From the NCBI RefSeq assembly GCF_025195085.2, contig NZ_JANAVY020000015.1, forward strand, positions 1 through 64,000: 64,000 bases of DNA. Reading direction: 5' to 3'. Source of the DNA: Vibrio intestinalis. GTDB taxonomy: Bacteria > Pseudomonadota > Gammaproteobacteria > Enterobacterales > Vibrionaceae. A program made the translations under genes and the position numbers. This document shows, piece by piece, positions 1 to 7,606 of this stretch (the first letter of the stretch is position 1; every line of letters starts with the position of its first letter). The notes under the pieces were generated by a model. It was given only the letters and a program-made list of their open reading frames with translations, was not told where the DNA came from and did no database searches.

Positions 1-99
1 TTCAGGAAGTCAGAAGGGAGCGTGTCTGTACCAAGGAAGATGAATAAGGCTACGTGGGACAAAGATTATAGAGCAAAAGTTCTCTTTACATCAGCTTAA
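1..99 (+). CDS. C-terminal fragment of an unidentified protein, possibly a transposase
   Basis: The first frame is open from the window edge to a TAA at 97-99 and gives 32 residues, rich in Lys and Arg, ending KVLFTSA. I do not recognise the family. It stops about 20 bases before the point where the truncated tssA on the other strand loses its reading frame, which is where the C-terminus of a transposase would lie relative to the end of an inserted element. That role is inference from position only; the rest of the gene lies outside the window. Confidence 0.3.
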   Translation, partial: FRKSEGSVSVPRKMNKATWDKDYRAKVLFTSA

Positions 100-121
100 C
101 AAAGTACGTTCGCGCCCTTAC
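1..121. mobile_element. Possible end of an insertion element truncating tssA
   Basis: The tssA coding sequence on the minus strand is normal until about base 122 and then runs into a stop within the sequence GTAAGGGCGCGAACG, read on the minus strand. The partial plus-strand frame at 1-99 ends just before this. This arrangement fits an insertion element whose terminal repeat begins near 118-121. The other end and any target duplication are outside the window, so the family cannot be named. Confidence 0.35.
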
Positions 122-390
122 AGAGAAGTTAGACCTTCAACTAACCCCTTAAGACCTTCGTTATGGGTTGCTGCAACGGTAAAGTAACAGCTGCATCGAA
201 AATCTTTACTTTGTTTGGTTAATATTTCTTTTGAAAGAGATTGAACCGTTTTCCAAGATACATGGCCGGTTACTGTATTTAATTTATTTACTTGACGCTT
301 AATTTCGTCGAAATCATTTAAACCATTTGGGTTTGTGCCACTAGGGGCATTTTTATCAATGGGTCGTTTAGCTAAGTCACTAAAGAACAT
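118..390 (-). pseudogene. tssA: Truncated T6SS protein TssA (ImpA N-terminal domain only)
   Basis: The 90-residue product begins MFFSDLAKRPID and continues with the ImpA_N pattern, including VSWKTVQSLSKEILTKQSKD and YFTVAATHNEGLKGLVEG, which places it in the N-terminal domain of TssA, the cap/baseplate-associated protein of type VI secretion. Intact TssA proteins are about 450-530 residues, so some 80% is missing. The start at 390 has an AGGA ribosome site (minus strand AGGATTTATAAAATG). The gene points away from the T6SS operon at 952-5594 and is probably cut by an insertion at its 3' side. It may still make a short peptide, but not a working TssA. Confidence 0.7.
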
Positions 391-951
391 TTTATAAATC
401 CTAACGTTGTAATAATAGTGATTAACAATGCTTTAACAGGCATTGTGATTTGTTTTTTTGTTTTTTAGGCGGATTCTATAGTTAATTTAATTAATTGGAA
501 CGTTATAAAATAAAAATTTTATGGTATTTTGCTTTTGTGTGATTTCTGTTCCAACACTGAGACCTAAATGTAATTGACAAACTTGTTAGTTTGACGGGTC
601 TCGGATTTGTTAATAATTTTTTTATGAATTATATGTATTTTATTGCATTTAATTTGATTGATAATGGCGAACTAAGCAGGGCAGTTGGGAGATAAAACGT
701 AGAATGGTGTCATATTTTTTACGTGCGAGGAGAGGAGCTTATAGTGATCTACAATCGTATTTACTATTACTGTTGTTAATAAAGTTGTTAATTGCTCTAT
801 TTGGTTAGAATGTGAGTTTTAATAGTTATTTTGCTTAAATGGTTAGGTGATATGAATTATTTTTATGGCATATTTTAAACCATATTGAAAAATCAATTTA
901 AGTTGCTATTGTTCGCCAATTAAAATAACGAGCGCTTTTTTGAGGTATGGA
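391..951. other. AT-rich divergent intergenic region between tssA fragment and T6SS operon
   Basis: There is no convincing gene in these 561 bases. The region is strongly AT-rich and must hold the promoters for tssA (minus) and for the outer-membrane-protein/FHA operon (plus). It contains a nested inverted repeat at 559-602. I could not identify a convincing sigma-54 or sigma-70 promoter by eye. Confidence 0.5.
559..602. repeat. Nested inverted repeat in T6SS intergenic region
   Basis: Outer arms GAGACC (559-564) and GGTCTC (597-602) enclose inner arms CAAACT (578-583) and AGTTTG (588-593) around a 4-base loop TGTT. It could be a protein-binding site or an RNA hairpin in the leader of one of the divergent transcripts. 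No T-run follows on the plus strand, so it is not a standard terminator. Confidence 0.5.
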
Positions 952-1551
952 ATGCTAAGGTTTAGCTTGGTTGGGTTGGTTATCACTAGTTGTCTGTCTT
1001 CTCCAGTTGTTTTCGCCAAAGGTGAACGATACGGAGCAGGAGTGAGTCAATTAACTTTAGAGAGTCATGATTACGATTATGGTTCTAGCGGTGAGCAAAA
1101 CGCTTTACGCTATAGTTTGGTTCATACTCGCCCAATAGACGAAGACAATAACCGATGGCGCTGGTGGTTAGGGCTGAGTTATTTATCTGAATCAGTTCCT
1201 GCGCCTAATCGAGGTGTATATGAAGAAGTGAGTAACTTGGAACTACGTGCTGTACCCCAATACGCGTTAGGTTCTTGGAGCATTTTTACTCCTTATATTG
1301 GTGGCGGTGTTTCTTTAGGTTATTCGCAATATTCAAATCGTTGGAAGGTTGATGCCGGTGGTTATCGATTTGAACAATTAGAAGATAAACAAGATTTTGA
1401 GGTTGGTGCAGTAGTTGCAATCGGGAGTGTAATCAAACTTGGCAGCAATCCTGATGCGCATCTCCAGATAGTTCCTCAGATTTCTTACACCTTACCCTTA
1501 GTTAATGATGGGATTAAGGGCATCGAGCTTTCTGTTTCATTGCTATTCTAG
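952..1551 (+). CDS. Outer-membrane beta-barrel protein at head of T6SS operon
   Basis: The 199-residue protein has an N-terminal signal peptide (MLRFSLVGLVITSCLSS...VFAKG) and an alternating, aromatic-rich body ending SVSLLF, the terminal Phe pattern of outer-membrane barrels. I chose ATG 952 over an upstream TTG at 940 because GAGG at 942-945 sits 6 bases before it. It is 8 bases upstream of the FHA gene and probably co-transcribed with the T6SS genes. I do not recognise a named family; a structural or anchoring accessory role in T6SS is inference from position. Confidence 0.65.
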   Translation: MLRFSLVGLVITSCLSSPVVFAKGERYGAGVSQLTLESHDYDYGSSGEQNALRYSLVHTRPIDEDNNRWRWWLGLSYLSESVPAPNRGVYEEVSNLELRAVPQYALGSWSIFTPYIGGGVSLGYSQYSNRWKVDAGGYRFEQLEDKQDFEVGAVVAIGSVIKLGSNPDAHLQIVPQISYTLPLVNDGIKGIELSVSLLF

Positions 1552-1559
1552 GTGTAGAA

Positions 1560-2978
1560 ATGCCATCTATCCGACTTACGTTATCCATCGCTAAATGCCC
1601 TGAAGAATACACGGGTGTTAAAAACTTAGAGCTACAAGAAAGTGGTGGCTCTATTGGTCGAGCTTCAAGCTGTACAATGCCTCTAGTGGACCATAATCGG
1701 TTCATTTCGGGTGTTCACTGTTTAATTACAGTTTACGGGGATACCTATTACATTAGTGATGTATCGACCAATGGTACCTTAGTCAATAGCAATAAAATTC
1801 TTAAAAATCAGCCTGTTTCTATTGTCGATGGAGATGTGATTTCATTGGGGCAATATGAAGTTATAGTTGCAATAGAAAAAGTGACTGTTGGGCAAGATAT
1901 AGCAGCTGATATTGCACCGGAGCGAACATCTAACGATCCTCTAATTAATTTACCTAAACTGGAAGTTAAAGAAGAACAGGTTGGTGCTATCGACGAACTC
2001 TTCGCTGAAACAAAACCATGTGACATCCAAAGCAATGATCCTGTAGATCACTTGAAATTTGATTCTAGACGCGAAGAAGGTCATCTCATTAGAGATGAAG
2101 GTGAGCATGAGCCAACGAGTTCCTATGAAGTTCCAGTTCAGAATTCTCGTCAACTTTCTGATGACAGTTACAGTGTTCATTCTGAGTTTGATCTGCCAAA
2201 TTTAATTCCAGAAGATTGGAATCAAACCGCCACAGCAAGCTCAGAGCCTGTCGAACCTTCAGTAAGTGTTCCGGAACAAGTGTCGGCAGTTCATCAACGT
2301 AACAGCAGAAATAGTGAACACGATCTGTCGCACTCAGTACATGGACAAAGGAGTACTTCTCGGTGGGAAGAAGTAACTCAATCTGTGATGGATCATTCTC
2401 CTACAACACCTCCTCCTGAAGAACAGCCTCAGTTAGTTGAAAATGATGACTCAGATGCTCTTGATGGAGTTGGTCTTAGTAAGGCGTTTTACGAAGGTTT
2501 AGGCGTTACCCCTCCTAATTTAGACAGTAACCAAGCTCTGTTATTCAAGCAGATGGGAATGTGCTTGCGTTTATGTATCGCTCGTATGCAAGATGAACTA
2601 TATCACGCCGAATGCTTTAAGGAGGATCATGATGCTTCTCAGCGAGAAACGAACATAGTCGACTTAATGCTTGAACTTAACAGGCAACAACTGTTGACAC
2701 CAAATGAACTTGTAGAACAAATGCTAGATGATTTAAGTCAGCACAACGTTAATTTTAACAAAGCAATCAGTGAATTAATCTCTGAGCAGTTTGAATCTAA
2801 TGCTCCGGATAAGTTTGCAAAAGATATCAAAGCCCAATCATTCTACGTACCTAATACAGTCCTATGGAGCAAGTACTTAAAGTACTATTCTGAGCGACAA
2901 AATGGGCTAAGTGAAAGTGCGTTAAAAGAATTAATTAAAAATAGTTATCAAAAAGTGATCAAGGATATCCATGCGTAG
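1560..2978 (+). CDS. tagH: T6SS-associated FHA domain protein (TagH-like)
   Basis: This 472-residue cytoplasmic protein carries an N-terminal forkhead-associated domain at about residues 25-95, with the conserved GR (33-34), S50..H53 and NG (71-72) phosphothreonine-binding positions. A long acidic, Ser-rich, low-complexity linker (about 120-300) follows, then a helical C-terminal domain typical of TagH/VasC proteins. In related systems FHA proteins take part in threonine-phosphorylation control or assembly of T6SS. Its stop overlaps the start of tssJ by 8 bases, showing translational coupling. No PpkA kinase or PppA phosphatase is seen in the window. Confidence 0.85.
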   Translation: MPSIRLTLSIAKCPEEYTGVKNLELQESGGSIGRASSCTMPLVDHNRFISGVHCLITVYGDTYYISDVSTNGTLVNSNKILKNQPVSIVDGDVISLGQYEVIVAIEKVTVGQDIAADIAPERTSNDPLINLPKLEVKEEQVGAIDELFAETKPCDIQSNDPVDHLKFDSRREEGHLIRDEGEHEPTSSYEVPVQNSRQLSDDSYSVHSEFDLPNLIPEDWNQTATASSEPVEPSVSVPEQVSAVHQRNSRNSEHDLSHSVHGQRSTSRWEEVTQSVMDHSPTTPPPEEQPQLVENDDSDALDGVGLSKAFYEGLGVTPPNLDSNQALLFKQMGMCLRLCIARMQDELYHAECFKEDHDASQRETNIVDLMLELNRQQLLTPNELVEQMLDDLSQHNVNFNKAISELISEQFESNAPDKFAKDIKAQSFYVPNTVLWSKYLKYYSERQNGLSESALKELIKNSYQKVIKDIHA

Positions 2979-3471
2979 AACTCTAATTTTACTTGGTTTA
3001 GCCATGCTTTCTGGTTGTTCAATGTGGGACCAATTTAAAGAATCCTCAGGTATCACACCAGAAACCTCATCAATAGAGCTTATTATCGAAGCAGATCAGG
3101 TCTTAAATGTGCGCAAAGGTGGAGAGCCTTCACCCGTTATACTGCGGATTCATGAGTTAACTTCTCCGGTATTGTTCCGTAATTTAGATTTTTTCTCACT
3201 TTTTGAGAATGACAAAGAGTCGTTAGGTGATGAGTACATAAAGCGCTATGAGTATCAGATCCAACCGGGTGAGAGTCTTCATGAGTTGCTGACACTTGAT
3301 CCCGCTACACGTGCTGTAGGCTTCTCTGTCGCATTTCGCGAAATTAGCGGCTCTTCATGGCGAAAAGTAGAAGTGATTGAAGAAAAAAGCGAATACTTCA
3401 TTCGGCTTAAGTTAGAAAGCAGTGAACTGATGTCTGACAATACGCGCGGTATTGAGCAAGTTTACTTTTAA
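2971..3471 (+). CDS. tssJ: T6SS outer-membrane lipoprotein TssJ
   Basis: The protein is 166 residues with a lipoprotein signal peptide (LILLGLAMLSGC, lipobox LSGC, lipidated Cys at residue 16). The body has the beta-sandwich pattern of TssJ/VasD, including ELIIEADQVLN near the N-terminus. TssJ anchors the TssJLM membrane complex to the outer membrane by binding TssM. It lies between the FHA gene and tssK as in other Vibrio clusters. Its normal partner tssM is not in the window. Confidence 0.88.
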   Translation: MRRTLILLGLAMLSGCSMWDQFKESSGITPETSSIELIIEADQVLNVRKGGEPSPVILRIHELTSPVLFRNLDFFSLFENDKESLGDEYIKRYEYQIQPGESLHELLTLDPATRAVGFSVAFREISGSSWRKVEVIEEKSEYFIRLKLESSELMSDNTRGIEQVYF

Positions 3472-3480
3472 GGAACACAT

Positions 3481-4806
3481 ATGTCTTTATACAATCCAGT
3501 AGTATGGCTAGATGGCATGTTCATGAAGCCACAGCACTTTCAGCAACTTGACCGTGCGCAGAGTAAGTTATCAAGTATGCTTAGTGCGAATACCTCTCCT
3601 TTATATTGGGGTATTAAACGCTTAGAGATCAACGTTGAATTATTGGCCTTGGGTAAAATAGGAATAACAAGAGCTGAAGGCATTTTGCAAGACCGTACCC
3701 CTTTTGAGCTTCCGCTCTTAGCAGAGTTACCTGAAGTAAAAGATGTTGATCCTTCTATCGCTGATAAGGTGGTTTATCTATGTTGCCCGCTACCGTCTGA
3801 ACGTTCAGAGTTGTTTGGTACAGGTAAAGACGGTGCTCGATATAGTATGGAGTCACAAGATGCCGTTGATGCTTGTTATGACTCAGAAGATATGGCAAAC
3901 ATCATGGTGGGTAAGCTGAACTTTCGCTTAATGTATGATCATGAAGACAAAAGTGCTTATACTTCAATCCCGATCTTGAAGATCTCAGAAGTAAAACCTG
4001 ATGGTAGCATTATTCTTGATGAAAGCTTCATTCCAACATGTATTGATATCCACGCTTCTGACGTATTAGGCAAGTTCACCACAGAGTTTGCGTCTATGTT
4101 GAAGCACAGAGCTGAATCAATAGTACAGCGTTTAGGGGCGGTTGATCAGCAAGGGGTTTCATCTGTTTCTGATTTTATGTTACTTCAAGCGCTTAACCGT
4201 TACGAACCTCTGTTTTGGCATTTTGCTAGCACCGAGGGAGTACACCCAGAGTCGTTGTATCGCATTTTACTGCAAGCTGAAGGTGAATTGTCTACGCTAT
4301 GCTCATCGTCACGCCGGCCGGTTGAATTTATTAAATACAATCATGGTGATCTTACGTCTTGTTTATCTCATGTTCTTGATAGTACGAAAATGACGTTAAG
4401 TGTGATGTCTGAGCAACGCGCGATCCCACTACCGTTGAAAGACCAGAACTACGGAATTAGAACTGCCGCGATCCCTGATAGTAAGATAATTGATAATACG
4501 ACGTTAATTCTTGCTGTAAAAGCAGATGTGACACTTGATATCTTGCATACTCAGTTTGTTAGTCAAACTAAGATTGGTTCAATCGATAACATTCGAGACC
4601 TCATTAACCTTCAGTTGCCAGGTATTGAAATTAAGCCTATGCCTGTTGTGCCGCGAGCTCTACCTTATCATGCGGGTTACACTTACTTTGAACTTGATAA
4701 AAGCAGTGAAGAGTGGGCTGCATTGAAGAAAAGCGCCGCAATTGCTGTTCATGTCGCAGGCGACTTCACCAATCTGTCACTACAGTTATGGGCAGTTCGT
4801 TTATGA
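3481..4806 (+). CDS. tssK: T6SS baseplate protein TssK
   Basis: This 441-residue protein starts with the TssK hallmark NPVVWLDGMFMKPQHFQQLD, followed by a region with SANTSPLYWGIKRLE. Length matches the family (about 440-450). TssK trimers link the baseplate to TssL and TssM at the inner membrane. It follows tssJ by 9 bases and overlaps tssL through ATGA at 4803-4806. The reading frame is intact. Confidence 0.93.
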   Translation: MSLYNPVVWLDGMFMKPQHFQQLDRAQSKLSSMLSANTSPLYWGIKRLEINVELLALGKIGITRAEGILQDRTPFELPLLAELPEVKDVDPSIADKVVYLCCPLPSERSELFGTGKDGARYSMESQDAVDACYDSEDMANIMVGKLNFRLMYDHEDKSAYTSIPILKISEVKPDGSIILDESFIPTCIDIHASDVLGKFTTEFASMLKHRAESIVQRLGAVDQQGVSSVSDFMLLQALNRYEPLFWHFASTEGVHPESLYRILLQAEGELSTLCSSSRRPVEFIKYNHGDLTSCLSHVLDSTKMTLSVMSEQRAIPLPLKDQNYGIRTAAIPDSKIIDNTTLILAVKADVTLDILHTQFVSQTKIGSIDNIRDLINLQLPGIEIKPMPVVPRALPYHAGYTYFELDKSSEEWAALKKSAAIAVHVAGDFTNLSLQLWAVRL

Positions 4807-5594
4807 GTTACGCAGAAACTGACGTTACCGTAGTTTTATTTCAACCAGAGCCTGGCAAGCCTATGGAGGTGATGCCAGCGCCAGATCTATCACGCAATAT
4901 AGCTGTTCAAGACCTCAAACTGGACAAAATTGGTGTCAATCCATTAGTTGATCAGTTTTCTTGGTTAATTGCGAGTCTGACATGTATCACATCAATTCCA
5001 TGGCTTGATGACCCAATGCCCTTCCGTGAACAGGTAGCTAGGGAAGTACGCAAGGGTGAACGTAAGCTAGATGAAATGGAACTCGATCGTGCCTCAATCC
5101 TTGTAATACGTTATTGCTTATGTGCTGCAATTGATGAGGCTATCTGCCGCCAAGAATGGGGAGCGAACAGTCAGTGGAGCCAAAATAGTTTGCTGTCTGA
5201 GTTTCACAATGAGACTTCTGGTGGCGATAAGTTCTTCGTAATTTTGGAGCGTTTAAAAGCAGACCCTAGAAAATACCGCTACGTAATTGAATTTCTCTAC
5301 CTACTTTTACAGTTAGGTTTCCAAGGCAAATATGGTAGGGAAGAAAGAGGTAATGACAAGCTATCAGAGATAGGTAACACAATCTATCGTCTCGTACGTG
5401 ATGAGAGATTAGTAGAGCAAGAAAAACTATCTTTGGTCAACTTGAAAGCTCAACCACTGAAAAATCCATTGAAAAAAGTAATGTCTCCAAAGTTAATCTT
5501 AGGAGTAAGTGCGGTGATTTTTGCTGCAATGTATGCAGTTACCTACATTGCTATAGATATGCAGTTTCAGAAGTTACTTAGCGTATATGGGTAG
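4803..5594 (+). CDS. tssL: T6SS inner-membrane protein TssL (DotU family)
   Basis: The 263-residue protein begins MSYAETDVTVVLFQPEPG at an ATG that overlaps the tssK stop (ATGA); a longer reading from 4713 would lie wholly inside tssK and is rejected. The cytoplasmic DotU domain contains RYCLCAAIDEAICRQEWG and the typical FFVILERLKADP segment. One C-terminal membrane helix lies at about residues 231-250. No peptidoglycan-binding (OmpA-like) extension is present. In complete clusters tssM normally lies nearby; here the operon ends after this gene. Confidence 0.92.
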   Translation: MSYAETDVTVVLFQPEPGKPMEVMPAPDLSRNIAVQDLKLDKIGVNPLVDQFSWLIASLTCITSIPWLDDPMPFREQVAREVRKGERKLDEMELDRASILVIRYCLCAAIDEAICRQEWGANSQWSQNSLLSEFHNETSGGDKFFVILERLKADPRKYRYVIEFLYLLLQLGFQGKYGREERGNDKLSEIGNTIYRLVRDERLVEQEKLSLVNLKAQPLKNPLKKVMSPKLILGVSAVIFAAMYAVTYIAIDMQFQKLLSVYG

Positions 5595-5646
5595 TGCTAA
5601 CAACTTCGAATTGAGATTGTCTCTCCCATTTCCACTCGAAGCGCTA

Positions 5647-5718
5647 CTTTTACTATTCGTTCAGTGAAGTCCATTAGTTATTTAGAGAGATCGCAACATG
5701 TAATCTCTTTTACTATTC
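5647..5718 (+). repeat. 12-base direct repeat downstream of tssL
   Basis: CTTTTACTATTC occurs at 5647-5658 and again at 5707-5718, 60 bases apart, in the short gap between tssL and the next gene. A small inverted repeat, GAGAT/ATCTC, lies between the copies (about 5687-5707). Short direct repeats at the edge of a truncated operon could mark a past deletion, but chance in AT-rich DNA is not excluded. Confidence 0.5.
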
Positions 5719-5759
5719 AATAAATACCAATTAAATGGATTGGTTATGGGCGTAAATAA

Positions 5760-6359
5760 ATGAAATACGACGACGAATACTACTTACTGATGGAAGATGC
5801 TTGTTCAGGGCCATATATGCTGAAACAAAGTAGAAAGTCAGACGAAGGGCTTGATCTTCTTTTCATGCGTTCAATTAAGCGTGAAGTGTTTGGTCGCGGG
5901 CATGTGCGAGTCACATGGGGAGATGATGGAAAATTCAGCCCTTGTGATTACCATGGACTACTTCCCTCGGGGCTTGTCTCCGATAAGTTCAAAGCCGTGT
6001 TAGATGCTTTTAACCTTCCAGGAGTCGACTTCTATGCAACCGACCTAGAGAATAACGGTAAAGTTTGGGACGATCGTTACCTTGTTCATATCTGGCAGAA
6101 CCATCGAGCACTTCATCAAGGGAGATGCAAAATCGATGGCACTTTTGTTGATGATAGATTCACTTTAGAAAGTATGTCATTGGATGAAAGAGTTCTAGAC
6201 AAAGTAGCGCTTGAAGAAAGGTTAGTATTCAGACTATACGAAAAACCGAAATACCTTTTTCATGAATCTGTAGTAGCGGCGCTTAAGGCTGCTGGTGTGA
6301 CAGGAGTTCGTTATGTGAAAGTGAAAGACTGGGGCATTAGTAGTATCTTTGATTCTTAA
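5760..6359 (+). CDS. Imm11/DUF1629-like protein, candidate T6SS immunity protein
   Basis: The 199-residue soluble protein has no signal peptide or membrane helix. Its second half (LVHIWQNHRALHQG, LEERLVFRLYEKPKYLFHES, AALKAAGVTGVRYVKVKDWG) resembles the DUF1629/Imm11 family, whose members are predicted immunity proteins encoded next to polymorphic or T6SS toxins. No toxin partner is present next to it. The ribosome site before ATG 5760 is weak (GGGCG 10 bases upstream). Position right after tssL supports a T6SS link, but the assignment rests on recalled family resemblance. A hairpin at 6431-6461 lies downstream. Confidence 0.5.
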   Translation: MKYDDEYYLLMEDACSGPYMLKQSRKSDEGLDLLFMRSIKREVFGRGHVRVTWGDDGKFSPCDYHGLLPSGLVSDKFKAVLDAFNLPGVDFYATDLENNGKVWDDRYLVHIWQNHRALHQGRCKIDGTFVDDRFTLESMSLDERVLDKVALEERLVFRLYEKPKYLFHESVVAALKAAGVTGVRYVKVKDWGISSIFDS

Positions 6360-6951
6360 TCTTAATAGGTATCGGGTGCATTAAATTACGGCCTTTAATC
6401 ATCATCTAAAGGTCATTTCACTTTCTGATTAAGGCGATAATAATGAAATTGTTATCGCCTTCCTAACACCTTGATACTCCGCTCACTTGTTGGTCAAACG
6501 TGAGAAGCTGTAAATGGACTTTCTTATCTTCATTCTGGGAAGGTTTTTATATCGTAAAGTCTCATCAGATCGCATCGCATATTACACTGACTCTAGAGCC
6601 TAACTCTATCACTGAGTGCCTAAGTAGGCTTAATACTCGAGCCGTAAGTGAGTACCAATGGAGTAAAATAAAAGAAGCGACACTGCTTGGTGTTCCCTTT
6701 AATCTGTTTGTTCAAACGCGACGCGTTAAGTACAGCAACAGCGGGAACAAAACAGAGCTAGCTAAAATTTGTCCTATTCGAAAAACTGCCCAGTCACCAA
6801 TACCCAACCTTGATCGTCTTTGACCGACTTTGGCGCAAAACTTGAACTAATTCCGATGCTTTTATTCTATTAAAAAGCAGAATTTGCGCACCAAGTTAAT
6901 GAAATAACGTAATAATTTATTGATGTCATCTACATGTGACTTTATGATGCG
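6360..6951. other. 592-base region with no convincing gene
   Basis: A plus-strand open frame from 6500 to 6823 would give 107 residues, but it lacks a clear ribosome site and family likeness. A hairpin lies at 6431-6461. At 6829-6840 and 6882-6894 there is an imperfect inverted pair (TTTGGCGCAAA and TTTGCGCACCAA). On the minus strand a short frame near 6890-6777 ends DDQGWVLVTGQFFE but has an upstream in-frame stop and no start. The region may hold gene remnants. Confidence 0.4.
6431..6461 (+). terminator. Hairpin after DUF1629-like gene
   Basis: AAGGCGATAA (6431-6440) pairs with TTATCGCCTT (6452-6461) around an 11-base loop, 70 bases after the stop. There is no strong T-run, so termination activity is uncertain. 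Confidence 0.45.
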
Positions 6952-7092
6952 ATGCTAATTTTTACTCTATCAATTGCACTTTTCGTCAACTACGTAATTG
7001 AACATAAACGTGGAGCAATAGGTTTGATTGCCGCCTTGTTAAAGGTGGCTGTTGGTACATCAGTAGGTAACATTTATTTATGGCAAATATAG
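6952..7092 (+). CDS. Small hydrophobic membrane protein (46 aa)
   Basis: The frame reads MLIFTLSIALFVNYVIEHKR, then a second hydrophobic stretch (GAIGLIAALLKVAVGTSVG), ending NIYLWQI. Two membrane segments are separated by a basic turn. Its last 13 bases overlap the start of the next membrane protein at 7080, which suggests translational coupling and joint function. I do not know the family. Confidence 0.55.
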   Translation: MLIFTLSIALFVNYVIEHKRGAIGLIAALLKVAVGTSVGNIYLWQI

Positions 7093-7553
7093 ACGCTGAA
7101 AAATACGCACAGTCCCAACCGGTCGAGATAAAAAACTACGTGGCGTTAGCTGCGTATACTATGACAGCTATCTCGTTATTTTTGAATTTCATTTCGTTTG
7201 ACATTCATGGTTACTCTCATTCTATGACGGGAAGCGAACTGTTTGATTTACATTTAGCGTATTTGGGCGCTCTGGTGCTAGGCCTTGCATTAGCCGGTTA
7301 TGGCGCGCCTAAACTGCTAGCCAAAGGGTATACATTAGCTTTGTTAGGTTACTTATATTATCAACTGTATCTAGTGATGCAGCATGCAAACCCTTTTGAA
7401 GATTTTACTAATCCCGATAGTGTGCAATTTGTTGATTCGGTTCAAGTTGTATGGAGTTACGTGGATATGCTCAGTATTGGTGGTTGGTTAGCAGTGATAG
7501 GAGTATTGCTGCTGAATCTGTTTTTAGTGCTCCCTTATAAAGAATCAAAGTAA
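7080..7553 (+). CDS. Four-helix inner-membrane protein of unknown function
   Basis: This 157-residue protein has about four membrane helices (about 22-42, 62-80, 84-102 and 130-150), with a polar loop NPFEDFTNPDSVQFVDSV between the third and fourth. The start ATG lies inside the preceding 46-aa gene (overlap 7080-7092). A strong terminator follows at 7565-7590. I do not recognise the family; a two-gene membrane unit with the upstream small protein is likely. Confidence 0.65.
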   Translation: MANIDAEKYAQSQPVEIKNYVALAAYTMTAISLFLNFISFDIHGYSHSMTGSELFDLHLAYLGALVLGLALAGYGAPKLLAKGYTLALLGYLYYQLYLVMQHANPFEDFTNPDSVQFVDSVQVVWSYVDMLSIGGWLAVIGVLLLNLFLVLPYKESK

Positions 7554-7564
7554 TAATTAATAAA

Positions 7565-7590
7565 ACGCCAGCATTGAAGCTGGCGTTTTT
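7565..7590. terminator. Bidirectional terminator between membrane protein and chemoreceptor genes
   Basis: ACGCCAGC (7565-7572) and GCTGGCGT (7579-7586) form a perfect 8-bp stem with a 6-base loop, followed by TTTTT on the plus strand; an A-run precedes it for the minus strand. It separates two convergent genes. Confidence 0.85.
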
Positions 7591-7606
7591 TATTGGATGA
7601 TGACGT

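Noticed and set aside
4713-4802. Longer start for tssL inside tssK
   Set aside because: The ATG at 4803 overlaps the tssK stop in the usual ATGA manner and gives the standard TssL N-terminus.
6500-6823. 107-codon open frame on the plus strand
   Set aside because: No clear ribosome site, no recognisable motif and an unusual composition; treated as part of a gene-poor stretch.
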